Source: RZZS01 sp964491785
GTDB lineage: Bacteria > Pseudomonadota > Alphaproteobacteria > Micavibrionales > Micavibrionaceae
Length of the DNA: 64,000 nucleotides
Direction of reading: 5' to 3'
Assembly (NCBI GenBank): GCA_964491785.1
Contig: CAZBGS010000001.1
Coordinates: 62,001 to 126,000 of the forward strand
Both the position numbers and the translations under genes were made by a program. Of the stretch, positions 16,724 to 25,526 are shown piece by piece; positions within the stretch are counted from its first letter, which is position 1, and each line of letters opens with the position of its first letter. The notes under the pieces were generated by a model, which was not told where the DNA came from, ran no database searches, and saw only the letters and a program-made list of their open reading frames with translations.

Positions 16724-16813
16724 GCAGGGCAGGAATCCGTATATCGGACTTTTAAAAGCACCTCTGCGTAACTATATTGGTTAGGCATTATTTGTATTTC
16801 CCGGTGCTGGCGG

Positions 16814-17467
16814 ATGTCGATAGATCTTCAAAAAGATGTGGCCGAATATGTTGAAGAGAACCTTGAAGGGTCTATCACAGGTTACGAAATAACAAAGGGC
16901 GAGCTTGTCTTTACCGGACTGCGTGAAAAGTTAAGCAAGATATTGCAGTTCTTGCGGGATGACAAGGAATGCCGTTTCAGGATGCTCGTCGATATAACCG
17001 CCGCAGATTATCCTGATCGAGGAGAAGATCGGTTTGAACTGTTGTATAATCTGCTTTCCCCGTCACAGAATCTGAGAATTCTGCTAAAAGTTAGGACGGG
17101 TTCGGATAAGCCGGTGCCAACGGCGACAGTTTATTTCAGTTCGGCCTTGTGGTATGAGCGCGAGGTATGGGACATGTACGGCGTTCTGTTCGAGGATAAT
17201 CCCGATTTGCGCAGAATCCTCACCGATTACGGTTTTGACGGGCATCCGCTCAGAAAAGATTTTCCGCTGAGCGGATATGTCGAGGTGCGTTACGATATCG
17301 AGCAGAAAAAAGTGGTTTATGAGCCAGTAAAGCTGGTTCAGGATTTCAGAAATTTCGATTTTCTTTCTCCGTGGGAAGGTATGACAGGCGTTCAGCTTCC
17401 GGGCGACGAAAAGGCGACAGCTCCAGGACACGGCTGGCGTGCGCCTGACGGCAAGGAGGGGATGTGA
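16814..17467 (+). CDS. nuoC: NADH-quinone oxidoreductase subunit C
   Basis: 217 residues, a peripheral-arm subunit of complex I (30 kDa type). The signature SALWYEREVWDMYGVLFEDN and RRILTDYGFDGHPLRKDFPL is intact, and the C-terminal VRYD...YEPVKLVQDFRNFDF matches family ends. It is separate from nuoD, as usual in alphaproteobacteria, not fused as in enterics. The ATG lacks a clear Shine-Dalgarno. Its stop overlaps the GTG start of nuoD by four bases. Confidence 0.97.
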   Translation: MSIDLQKDVAEYVEENLEGSITGYEITKGELVFTGLREKLSKILQFLRDDKECRFRMLVDITAADYPDRGEDRFELLYNLLSPSQNLRILLKVRTGSDKPVPTATVYFSSALWYEREVWDMYGVLFEDNPDLRRILTDYGFDGHPLRKDFPLSGYVEVRYDIEQKKVVYEPVKLVQDFRNFDFLSPWEGMTGVQLPGDEKATAPGHGWRAPDGKEGM

Positions 17468-18699
17468 ACGACAGTATTTTCCAGCCGGGCGACGAGATCG
17501 AGGAAGCTTCCGATATTATCAGGGAGCGGCATATTAAGCCATATACCATGAATTTCGGGCCGCAACACCCGGCGGCGCACGGCGTTTTGCGTCTGGTGCT
17601 GGAGATGGACGGGGAGGTGGTGGAGAGAGCTGACCCGCATATAGGGCTACTGCACCGCGGGACTGAAAAGCTTATCGAGTACAAGACTTACCTTCAGGCA
17701 ATACCTTATTTCGACAGGCTTGATTATGTCAGTCCGCTTAATCAGGAGCATGCTTTTGTGCTGGCTATTGAAAAGCTTCTGGGGGTCACGGCACCTGTCC
17801 GGGCACAGTATATACGTGTATTATTTGCCGAGATCACGCGCATACTCAATCATTTACTAAGCGTTACCACCTTTGCGCTGGATGTCGGGGCAATTACTCC
17901 GTCTCTGTGGGGGTTCGCCGAGCGCGAGAGGGGGATGGATTTCTATGAACGTGTAAGCGGCGCGCGGCTGCATGCTAATTATTTCAGGCCTGGCGGTGTG
18001 CATCAGGATATGCCGGAAGGATTGGCAGAGGATATTTATGAGTGGGCGGACAAGTCTGTGCCTGCTGTAATCGACGATCTGGAAACTCTTCTGACCGATA
18101 ACCGGATATTCAAGCAAAGAACGATTGGTATTGGCGTTGTAACTGCGGCTGAAGCCATGGACTGGGCGTTTACCGGGCCGATGCTACGCGGATCGGGCGT
18201 GCCGTGGGATCTGCGCAAGGCGCAGCCTTATGATATTTATGAAAAGATGCAATTCGATATTCCTGTCGGCAAGACCGGAGATTGTTACGCAAGGTATCTG
18301 GTGCGTATGGAAGAGATGCGACAGTCAATAAGGATCATAAAGCAGTGCATTGAAGAAATGCCGCAAGGGCCGGTGATTATTGACGATTTCAAGATCGTGC
18401 CACCGCCGCGAGCCGAAATGAAACGATCCATGGAGGCGCTTATTCATTTCTTCAAGCTTTTTTCTGAAGGATTTCATGTACCTGCGGGGGAAACTTATAC
18501 TGCCGTAGAAGCTCCTAAGGGGGAGTTCGGCGTGTGGCTGGTATCTGATGGAACCAACACTCCGTATCGCTGCCGAATCAGGGCGCCAGGTTTTGCGCAT
18601 CTTCAGGGTCTGGACTTTATGTCAAGGGGGCATCTGCTGGCTGATACGGTGGCGATCATTGGATCAATGGATATTGTTTTCGGGGAAATAGACAGATAG
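17464..18699 (+). CDS. nuoD: NADH-quinone oxidoreductase subunit D
   Basis: 411 residues. NuoD (49 kDa type) forms the quinone-binding cavity with NuoB; it derives from NiFe-hydrogenase large subunits. TMNFGPQHPAAHGVLRLVL and the HRGTEKLIE region are conserved, as is the C-terminal DIVFGEIDR. The start is a GTG overlapping the nuoC stop (GTGA); it gives 22 residues before the YTMNFGPQHP motif, as in relatives. nuoE begins at the very next base after the stop. Confidence 0.97.
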   Translation: MNDSIFQPGDEIEEASDIIRERHIKPYTMNFGPQHPAAHGVLRLVLEMDGEVVERADPHIGLLHRGTEKLIEYKTYLQAIPYFDRLDYVSPLNQEHAFVLAIEKLLGVTAPVRAQYIRVLFAEITRILNHLLSVTTFALDVGAITPSLWGFAERERGMDFYERVSGARLHANYFRPGGVHQDMPEGLAEDIYEWADKSVPAVIDDLETLLTDNRIFKQRTIGIGVVTAAEAMDWAFTGPMLRGSGVPWDLRKAQPYDIYEKMQFDIPVGKTGDCYARYLVRMEEMRQSIRIIKQCIEEMPQGPVIIDDFKIVPPPRAEMKRSMEALIHFFKLFSEGFHVPAGETYTAVEAPKGEFGVWLVSDGTNTPYRCRIRAPGFAHLQGLDFMSRGHLLADTVAIIGSMDIVFGEIDR

Positions 18700-19350
18700 A
18701 TGAAAAAATTTTTTGACAGAAAGGCCCGTTATCAACCGAAAGATTTCAGGTTCCGTGATGAAGAGAAAGTCAGGGAAATCATTGAGCGATATCCGAACGG
18801 GCGTCAGCGAAGCGCGATAATGCCCCTATTGCACCTGGTGCAAATGCAGATGGCCGAAGACGGGCTAAAGGCTGTTCCGCCGTTCGGAGGGTGGATACCG
18901 GCCGCCGCGATCGACGAAGTGGCGGCGATTATAGGTCAGCCAGCGATTCATGTCCTGGAGGTGGCCACTTTTTATTCGATGTTCAATCTGGCTCCGGTCG
19001 GGAAATATCTGATCCAGATATGCACCACTACTCCATGCTGGCTGCAGGGCGCTGACAGTGTTATGGGTGCTTGCTGCGACAGGCTTGGAATCGGGCCGGG
19101 AGAGACGACTCCGGATGGTATGTTCACTATTCTGGAAGTGGAATGTCTTGGCGCATGCGTCAGTTCACCTGTGGTTCAGATTAATGATGACTATTACGAG
19201 GACGTATCGGCGAAGAGCATAATCGCGATTCTTGATGCCCTTTCCACAGGCAAAATACCTAAATCCGGTTCGCAAATGGGCAGGAAATCGACGATGCCGA
19301 TGAGCGGGCCTACTTCACTGTATGACAAAGCAAAGATTTCGGGGGTTTAA
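18700..19350 (+). CDS. nuoE: NADH-quinone oxidoreductase subunit E
   Basis: 216 residues, thioredoxin-like 2Fe-2S subunit (24 kDa type) of the NADH-oxidising module. The cluster ligands C108, C113, C149 and C153 are visible in QICTTTPCW and ECLGACVSSP. The C-terminal tail (about 190-216) is a low-complexity extension seen in many alphaproteobacterial members. The start abuts the nuoD stop, and the next gene abuts its own stop. Confidence 0.97.
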   Translation: MKKFFDRKARYQPKDFRFRDEEKVREIIERYPNGRQRSAIMPLLHLVQMQMAEDGLKAVPPFGGWIPAAAIDEVAAIIGQPAIHVLEVATFYSMFNLAPVGKYLIQICTTTPCWLQGADSVMGACCDRLGIGPGETTPDGMFTILEVECLGACVSSPVVQINDDYYEDVSAKSIIAILDALSTGKIPKSGSQMGRKSTMPMSGPTSLYDKAKISGV

Positions 19351-19620
19351 ATGCATGAATGCGAGGTGACCTGGGGCAGAGCGTTACTCGTCTGGTTCCA
19401 TCTGATGTGGAGGATACTGCTTTATGCAACGCTCGGCGGTTTTGTCATAGGTCTGGTGCTTACCTTGCTGCTCCCGGCTTATGGCGTAAGTACTGATACA
19501 ATGAAACAGATTAACATGATTTTGGGAGGATTATGGGGGCTTGCGGTTAATATCTGGGTAGTCAAACATATCCTTAACCTGCGAACCAGAGGGTTTCGCA
19601 TCGCACTTATAGAAAGCTGA
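19351..19620 (+). CDS. Small membrane protein between nuoE and nuoF (unknown)
   Basis: 89 residues, starting at the base after the nuoE stop, so probably translated with it. Two hydrophobic helices (about 20-42 and 55-73) separated by a short polar stretch with a GLWGLAVN segment. No family recognised. Small unassigned membrane ORFs between nuoE and nuoF are known in other alphaproteobacteria. A second one follows after 4 bp. They might be assembly or accessory proteins, but nothing in the sequence shows it. Confidence 0.7.
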   Translation: MHECEVTWGRALLVWFHLMWRILLYATLGGFVIGLVLTLLLPAYGVSTDTMKQINMILGGLWGLAVNIWVVKHILNLRTRGFRIALIES

Positions 19621-19624
19621 AATA

Positions 19625-19876
19625 TTGAAGGAAAATTATGAAAGGCTGGCCGTATTTCTAACACTGGCATTTTTCTGGATGTTTTTAAGCCTGACGGTGC
19701 TGGCAGTCAGTTATTTTGCCTTGTTCTTTTATTTTGAAGCTCATCCTGCCGATGGTTCTGAAGGTCTGATAAGCATGATTGCAGGAATTATTTTTTTTAT
19801 TGTTACCGTTACTTTCGGACTTATTATCTTTTGGCGAAAAAAAGAGTCGGAAGATCTCCCTGAAGAAGAAAATTAG
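19625..19876 (+). CDS. Small membrane protein before nuoF (unknown)
   Basis: 83 residues if it starts at the TTG (19625), which has AGAAAG 8 bases upstream; the only in-frame ATG would remove most of the first helix. Two hydrophobic helices (about 8-34 and 47-68), then a charged tail RRKKESEDLPEEEN. No family recognised. It is packed tightly between the previous small gene and nuoF (3 bp gap), which supports it being translated. Paired with the preceding small membrane protein. Confidence 0.6.
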   Translation: MKENYERLAVFLTLAFFWMFLSLTVLAVSYFALFFYFEAHPADGSEGLISMIAGIIFFIVTVTFGLIIFWRKKESEDLPEEEN

Positions 19877-19879
19877 GAA

Positions 19880-21169
19880 ATGCTGCAGGATTGCGACCGC
19901 ATATTCACCAATATTTACGGATGGGAGCCACGTTCCCTTGATGCGGCGCGCAGGCGGGGCGACTGGGACGGGACGGCTGATATTCTCGCAAGGGGGCGCG
20001 CCGGGATCATCGCGGAAGTCAAGGCTTCGGGGCTTAGAGGGCGCGGCGGGGCCGGATTTCCCACGGCGACCAAATGGTCTTTTATGCCTGTCGAGAGCGT
20101 AGAAAAGCCTCATTATCTTTGCATTAACGCTGACGAGTCGGAGCCAGGCACCTGCAAGGATCGCGATATAATTCGTAACGAGCCTCACAAATTACTGGAA
20201 GGGGCGCTGATCGCCGGATTCGCTATCGGGGCGCGGACGGCTTACGTCTATATCAGGGGAGAGTTTTACAACGAGGCCAGAGTCCTGCAACAGGCGATTG
20301 ACGAAGCCTATGAGGAGGGACTGCTGGGAAGAAATGCGGCGGGGAGCGGGTGGGATTTTGATATTATCATCCATCGCGGGGCAGGCGCATATATCTGCGG
20401 CGAAGAAACGGCACTGATGAACTCGATCGAGGGGCGCAAGGGCGAGCCGCGAAACAAGCCGCCTTTTCCCGCGATTGCCGGGCTTTATTCATGTCCGACG
20501 ATTATCAATAATGTCGAAACTATTGCCTGCGTGCCGGATATCATGCGGCGAGGGGGGAAGTGGTTCGCTTCGCTCGGGCCTGATGAAAAGAATACGGGAA
20601 CCAAGCTTTTCTGCATATCCGGGCATGTCAACCAGCCATGCAACGTCGAGGAAGAGATGGGCATTCCCTTGCGCGAGCTGATAGAGAGGCATGCAGGCGG
20701 AGTGCGGGGAGGATGGTCGAATCTCAAGGCGGTAATACCGGGCGGATCTTCGGTTCCGCTGCTGCCAAGGGATCTTTGCGAGATCGCCAATATGGATTAC
20801 GATTCGCTGAAAAGCCTGAACTCGGGGCTTGGCACGGGAGCGGTGATTGTGATGGATAAAAGCACCGACGTAATCAAGGCGATTGCGAGACTGTCATATT
20901 TCTATATGCATGAAAGCTGCGGGCAGTGCACTCCTTGCAGGGAGGGCACCGGCTGGATGTGGCGGGTTATGCAGCGGATGGTGAAGGGAGACGCGTCGGT
21001 AGAGGAAATTGACATGCTTTGGGATGTCTCGAAGGAGATCGAAGGGCATACGATATGCGCACACGGGGATGCCTCGGCGTGGCCGGTTCAGGGGTTGATC
21101 AGGCATTTTCGTGGCGAGATGGAAAAGAGGATAATGGAGTACCGCAAAGCGGCTGCTTCAGTGGTTTGA
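19880..21169 (+). CDS. nuoF: NADH-quinone oxidoreductase subunit F
   Basis: 429 residues. NuoF (51 kDa type) binds NADH, FMN and cluster N3. The glycine-rich SGLRGRGGAGFPTATKW binds nucleotide, CGEETALMNSIEGRKGEPR contacts FMN, and C347, C350, C353 in ESCGQCTPCREG with the cysteine of HTICAHGD hold the 4Fe-4S cluster. Histidine replaces the usual leucine after ICA, a minor variation. Length is normal. It passes electrons from NADH towards NuoG. Confidence 0.98.
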   Translation: MLQDCDRIFTNIYGWEPRSLDAARRRGDWDGTADILARGRAGIIAEVKASGLRGRGGAGFPTATKWSFMPVESVEKPHYLCINADESEPGTCKDRDIIRNEPHKLLEGALIAGFAIGARTAYVYIRGEFYNEARVLQQAIDEAYEEGLLGRNAAGSGWDFDIIIHRGAGAYICGEETALMNSIEGRKGEPRNKPPFPAIAGLYSCPTIINNVETIACVPDIMRRGGKWFASLGPDEKNTGTKLFCISGHVNQPCNVEEEMGIPLRELIERHAGGVRGGWSNLKAVIPGGSSVPLLPRDLCEIANMDYDSLKSLNSGLGTGAVIVMDKSTDVIKAIARLSYFYMHESCGQCTPCREGTGWMWRVMQRMVKGDASVEEIDMLWDVSKEIEGHTICAHGDASAWPVQGLIRHFRGEMEKRIMEYRKAAASVV

Positions 21170-21189
21170 TAAAGTTATGATGTTGCCAA

Positions 21190-23283
21190 ATGCCTAAACT
21201 TACAATTGATGGAATAGAAATTACGGTTGAGCCAGGAACCTCGGTGTTGCAGGCCGCGGAGATGCTGGGTATCGAAATTCCGAGATTTTGCTTTCACGAC
21301 AAGCTCAGCGTACCCGCAAATTGCCGGATGTGCATGGTGGAGATTGCGGGCGGGCCGCCTAAGCCTCAGCCTTCTTGCGCACTGCCGGCGACTGACGGAA
21401 TGGTAGTCAAGACCGATTCGGAAATTGTCAGGAAGGCGAGGCGCGGGGTTATTGAAATGCTGCTGGTCAACCATCCGCTTGATTGCCCGATTTGCGATCA
21501 GGGAGGGGAATGCGATCTTCAGGATCAGACAGTGGCGTATGGATTCGACCGTTCCCGGTATTACGAGTCAAAGCGCGCTATCACTGACAAGGATTTCGGG
21601 CCGCTGATCAAAACGAATTTGACGCGGTGTATACAGTGTACAAGATGTGTCCGCTTCTGCGACGAGATTGCGGGGACTTCGGAGCTTGGTTATCTTGCCA
21701 GGGGCGAGGATACCGAGATTTGGCCTTATGGCGGGGCATATGTGAAGACGGAACTGTCCGGTAACCTGATCGATATATGTCCGGTCGGTGCATTGACATC
21801 CAAACCATACGCTTTCCGGGCAAGACCCTGGGAACTCGCCAAGACCGAGTCGGTGGATGTTCATGACGGATTGGGATGCAATATCAGGATCGATACCCGC
21901 GGCAACGAGGTGATGCGGATTTTGCCGAGACTTAACGAGAAGATAAACGAGGAATGGATCGACGACCGGACGCGGTTTTCTTATGACGGACTGATCCGCC
22001 AGCGACTTGACCGGCCTTATGTACGTGACAGGAAGACCGGGAAGCTACGGCCCGAGAGCTGGGAGGGGGCTTTTGATTTTATCGCGGAGAACCTGAAAGA
22101 CATCAAGGGCAATCAGATCGGGGCGCTTGCGGGCAGTCTTTGTGAAGTGGAGTCGATGGTCGCGCTAAAGGATCTGATGAGTTCGCTTGGTTGCAGGAAT
22201 CTCGATTGCAGAACGGACGGAAGTCTTTTTGATGCATCCGAGCGCAGCGGATACCTGTTTAATTCGTGTATAGAGGGTATCGAGGAAGCGGATTGCATTC
22301 TGCTTGTCGGCACAAATCCAAGGCAGGAAGCGGCGCTTGTCAATGCCCGGATCAGGAAGACGTGGCTGAACAAGCGGATCAAAATCGGACTTATAGGCAA
22401 GGCGGTCGATCTTACCTATCCATATGAGCATCTTGGCACAGGGCCGAAGGATCTTGAGATACTGGCCGGTCAGAGCAACGGGTTTTCCAGGGATTTCAGG
22501 CAGGCCGAAAAGCCGCTGATGATAATCGGTTCGGGGGCTTTTTGCCGTCCGGACGGGCTTGCCATACACAATCTGGTCAGGAAGGCGGCAGAGGAATTCG
22601 GGCTTGTAAAGGAGGGATGGAACGGTTTTAACGTATTGCAGTTTGCAGCGTCGCGGGTAGGCGGGCTGGATATCGGCTTCATCCCCGGGGATAAGGGCAA
22701 GACGTTTGGAGAGATTATCGAGGGAACGAAAAAAGGGTCGATCAGGGCGCTGTATCTTCTGGGCGCGGACGAGTTCGACGCCAGAGCGGAAATCGGCTGG
22801 AAGACATTCGTCATTTATCAGGGGCATCACGGAGATTTCGGAGCAAGTCGCGCCGATGTGATTTTGCCTGGTTGCGCCTATACGGAAAAAGACGGATTGT
22901 ATGTAAATACCGAAGGGCGAGTGCAGGCGGGCAGGCGGGCAGCGTTTCCGCCGGGCGAGGCTAAAGAGGACTGGAAGATCGTTCGCGCCCTGTCCGAAGC
23001 TCTTGGCAGGAAGCTGCCATATGACAATCTGAGTCAGATCAGGGAAAGGATCGAAGGCGAATGGCCGCATTTCGCGAAACGCGACGAAGCGGTTCATGCA
23101 CCGTGGAAGAAAGCGGATAGCGAGCTTGCCTTTCTTGAGGACGATTTTAATAATCCGGTTGAGGATTTTTATCTAACCAACTCAATTTGCAGAGCTTCTC
23201 TCAACATGCAGAAATGTTCGCAAGCTTTCATTCACGGCAGAAATATTATCAGCGAAATCGCTAACCGGAGTTTCAATGTCTGA
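21190..23283 (+). CDS. nuoG: NADH-quinone oxidoreductase subunit G
   Basis: 697 residues. N-terminal ferredoxin-like domain with 2Fe-2S ligands C34, C45, C48, C63, then the H95-C99-C102-C108 4Fe-4S site and the C-x2-C-x2-C cluster in RCIQCTRCVRFC. A molybdopterin-oxidoreductase-like domain without cofactor follows (DCILLVGTNPRQEA, ILPGCAYTEKDG). Electrons pass from NuoF/NuoE through it to NuoI and NuoB. The stop overlaps the nuoH start by 8 bases. Confidence 0.98.
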   Translation: MPKLTIDGIEITVEPGTSVLQAAEMLGIEIPRFCFHDKLSVPANCRMCMVEIAGGPPKPQPSCALPATDGMVVKTDSEIVRKARRGVIEMLLVNHPLDCPICDQGGECDLQDQTVAYGFDRSRYYESKRAITDKDFGPLIKTNLTRCIQCTRCVRFCDEIAGTSELGYLARGEDTEIWPYGGAYVKTELSGNLIDICPVGALTSKPYAFRARPWELAKTESVDVHDGLGCNIRIDTRGNEVMRILPRLNEKINEEWIDDRTRFSYDGLIRQRLDRPYVRDRKTGKLRPESWEGAFDFIAENLKDIKGNQIGALAGSLCEVESMVALKDLMSSLGCRNLDCRTDGSLFDASERSGYLFNSCIEGIEEADCILLVGTNPRQEAALVNARIRKTWLNKRIKIGLIGKAVDLTYPYEHLGTGPKDLEILAGQSNGFSRDFRQAEKPLMIIGSGAFCRPDGLAIHNLVRKAAEEFGLVKEGWNGFNVLQFAASRVGGLDIGFIPGDKGKTFGEIIEGTKKGSIRALYLLGADEFDARAEIGWKTFVIYQGHHGDFGASRADVILPGCAYTEKDGLYVNTEGRVQAGRRAAFPPGEAKEDWKIVRALSEALGRKLPYDNLSQIRERIEGEWPHFAKRDEAVHAPWKKADSELAFLEDDFNNPVEDFYLTNSICRASLNMQKCSQAFIHGRNIISEIANRSFNV

Positions 23284-24286
23284 TGCAATGGCGATATATG
23301 TCTGGCCGCTTGCCGGGATGATCGCGCAGATTCTGTTCGTTTGCGGACTGCTGGTCGGAGCAGTCGCGTATCTGACATATGCCGAGCGAAAGATACTCGG
23401 AGCGATGCAGAGGCGGCAGGGGCCGTCGCTGGTCGGGCCTTTCGGGCTGCTCCAACCTGTGGCGGACGGGCTGAAACTGCTGTCGAAGGAGATTATCATT
23501 CCCAGCAGGGCCAACAAGGTGGTTTTCATACTGGCGCCTATCGTGTTCTTTACGCTGGCCCTGCTGGCCTGGGCGGTGATTCCGGTGGATCTTGGCATGG
23601 TAATGGCTGATATCAATGTCGGAATACTGTATCTGTTTGCCATATCGTCGATGAGCGTGTACGGGGTGATCATGGCCGGCTGGGCTTCGAATTCGCGGTA
23701 CGCGTTTCTCGGGGGGCTGCGTTCGGCTTCGCAAATGGTTTCCTATGAAGTGTCCATGGGCCTGGTCATAGTCGCGGTGCTCTTGAGCACCGGCTCGCTC
23801 AATCTCACCGAAATCGTCATGGCCCACAGGCCCTGGTGGCTGCAAATCATGCTGCTGCCGATGCTGGTGATCTTTCTGGTTTCGATTCTGGCGGAGACCA
23901 ACCGCTCGCCGTTCGATCTTCCCGAAGGCGAGTCGGAGCTTTCCGGGGGATTTATGGTCGAATATTCGGGGATGCCGTTCGCGCTGTTCTTTCTTGGCGA
24001 ATACGCGAATATGATTTTGATGAGCGCTATGACGACAATCCTGTTTCTCGGGGGGTGGCTTCCGCCTTTCGGATTTCAGTTCCTTGATATTTTTCCCGGA
24101 TTTGTATGGTTTGCCCTTAAAACAACACTGGTGTTGTTCTACTTCATATGGGTAAGGGCTTCGATGCCGCGCTACCGTTATGACCAGCTGATGAGGCTGG
24201 GCTGGAAGATTTTCCTGCCTTTCACGCTGGGATGGGTGGTGCTGATCGCTGGAGTTCTGCTGGCCTTTGATTCGTTGCCGGAGTGA
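23276..24286 (+). CDS. nuoH: NADH-quinone oxidoreductase subunit H
   Basis: 336 residues, about eight membrane helices. NuoH joins the membrane and peripheral arms and lines the quinone channel. Conserved YAERKILGAMQRRQGP and AETNRSPFDLPEGESELSGG are present, as is the C-terminal RASMPRYRYDQLM. It overlaps the end of nuoG by 8 bases; nuoI follows after 6 bp. Confidence 0.98.
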   Translation: MSDAMAIYVWPLAGMIAQILFVCGLLVGAVAYLTYAERKILGAMQRRQGPSLVGPFGLLQPVADGLKLLSKEIIIPSRANKVVFILAPIVFFTLALLAWAVIPVDLGMVMADINVGILYLFAISSMSVYGVIMAGWASNSRYAFLGGLRSASQMVSYEVSMGLVIVAVLLSTGSLNLTEIVMAHRPWWLQIMLLPMLVIFLVSILAETNRSPFDLPEGESELSGGFMVEYSGMPFALFFLGEYANMILMSAMTTILFLGGWLPPFGFQFLDIFPGFVWFALKTTLVLFYFIWVRASMPRYRYDQLMRLGWKIFLPFTLGWVVLIAGVLLAFDSLPE

Positions 24287-24292
24287 GATTGG

Positions 24293-24778
24293 ATGAGGTT
24301 CAGAAGGTTAATTCGAATATTTCTTATGCCGGAAATCGTCAAGGGCATGATGCTGACCCTGCGTACGGCTTTCAGGCCGAAGGTCACGATCGATTATCCT
24401 AATGAAAAAACCCCTCTTTCGCCCCGCTTTCGCGGAGAGCATGCGCTGCGGCGTTATCCTAACGGGCGGGAGAGATGCATTGCATGCAAGTTATGCGAGG
24501 CGGTCTGTCCGGCGCTCGCGATAACGATCGAATCAGAGATGCAAAAGGACGGATCGCGAAAGGCTACGCGTTATGACATTGACATGACCAAGTGCATTTA
24601 CTGTGGTCTGTGTCAGGAGGCGTGTCCGGTCGATGCGATTGTTGAAGGGCCTAATCTTGAATTCACTACGGAAACGCGTGAGGAGCTTTTCTATAACAAG
24701 GAAAAGCTGCTTGCGAACGGCGACAGGTGGGAAGCGCTGTTGATGGAAAACATCAGAAAAGATTCGATTTACCGTTAG
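24293..24778 (+). CDS. nuoI: NADH-quinone oxidoreductase subunit I
   Basis: 161 residues with two 4Fe-4S ferredoxin motifs, CIACKLCEAVCP and CIYCGLCQEACP (clusters N6a and N6b). LSPRFRGEHALRRYPNG precedes them, as in alphaproteobacterial members. It conducts electrons between NuoG and NuoB. After this gene the operon is interrupted by a gene on the opposite strand, so nuoJ is 748 bp away. Confidence 0.98.
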   Translation: MRFRRLIRIFLMPEIVKGMMLTLRTAFRPKVTIDYPNEKTPLSPRFRGEHALRRYPNGRERCIACKLCEAVCPALAITIESEMQKDGSRKATRYDIDMTKCIYCGLCQEACPVDAIVEGPNLEFTTETREELFYNKEKLLANGDRWEALLMENIRKDSIYR

Positions 24779-24822
24779 ATCGCCCATCTCCCTCCGGAGG
24801 AAAATACTGACAGCGGATTGGA

Positions 24823-25344
24823 TCAGAAAATCTTTTCCAGGGGGATGCTGTAGTAGAGGCTCAGGATTTCAGTTCCGGGGTTGTCGTCGGAGAGGTGGCA
24901 GTTGGAGATATGGCTGAAGGCGAACGAGAAGCGGCTGGCGTCCTTTAGCTCGATCTGAAATTCAATCTGGGTGCGGAACTGGAGGGTAGTGCCGAGATCC
25001 TTGCCTCCGCCATCGCTGAAGATCCCGGCCCCAAGCGAGGGCACGATATAGAAGTTATCCGCAAAGTTCCAGTCGTAGCGCAAGCCTCCGGCCCCATAGG
25101 CGGCGCCATCCGAGGTAATCTCAATCCCGAGCCATGGCCTTATGTCGTAAATCAGAGGTCTGCCAAAGCGGTATTCCAGTCTTGCATCGAAAGCCTCGTT
25201 ATCGTCGAAGGCGTCGAAATAGCCCAGCGAGAAAGCCAGCATGTCTTTATCGCTGTTAGAAATCGCCGGGGAGGGGAAAGCGGCTACTGTGACGGCGGCC
25301 AGCAGAAGCGCAGATGCAAGCAGGGCAGCATTATACCTGATCAC
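24823..25344 (-). CDS. pagL: PagL-type lipid A 3-O-deacylase (acyloxyacyl hydrolase)
   Basis: 173 residues from a GTG at 25342-25344 with AAGG upstream; an earlier TTG is possible but would bury the signal peptide. Residues 5-29 form a signal peptide ending near SPA-IS, followed by alternating strands of a small outer membrane barrel. The C-terminal FSHISNCHLSDDNPGTEIL gives H145, S147 and E159, with the same spacing as the catalytic His126, Ser128, Glu140 of Pseudomonas PagL. Such enzymes remove the 3-position acyl chain from lipid A in the outer membrane. The gene lies convergent to nuoI and divergent from nuoJ, inside the complex I cluster. Confidence 0.82.
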   Translation of the reverse strand: MIRYNAALLASALLLAAVTVAAFPSPAISNSDKDMLAFSLGYFDAFDDNEAFDARLEYRFGRPLIYDIRPWLGIEITSDGAAYGAGGLRYDWNFADNFYIVPSLGAGIFSDGGGKDLGTTLQFRTQIEFQIELKDASRFSFAFSHISNCHLSDDNPGTEILSLYYSIPLEKIF

Positions 25345-25526
25345 TGATGAGAACCTTTTAAAGGAAACGTGTGGAATCAATTCAGTAATAAACGATTTTG
25401 ATAGAAGGCCGGGAAAAAGCAATAGAAAAAAACAGCTAAAAACAAACTGGTTAATGTATGATTTTGCTTGAAAAAAGTCGTAGCGGGCTTGCGGAGAGGC
25501 GGTGTGTGATTTAGATCTAAGAGGTC
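25345..25526. other. Spacer between divergent pagL and nuoJ
   Basis: This 182-bp AT-rich region should hold the pagL promoter and, because the operon is interrupted, probably a second promoter for nuoJ-N. I found no pair of boxes good enough to name. AAGAGG lies just before the nuoJ ATG. Confidence 0.5.

Noticed and set aside
22165..23097. 310-codon frame antisense to nuoG
   Set aside because: Fully inside a conserved gene; open only because of the codon usage of the real frame; no family resemblance.
24400..24440. CCCCTCTTTCGCCCC segment in nuoI that resembles the C-rich arm of the intergenic repeat
   Set aside because: It encodes the normal PLSPRFRGEHALRR segment of NuoI; no palindrome accompanies it.
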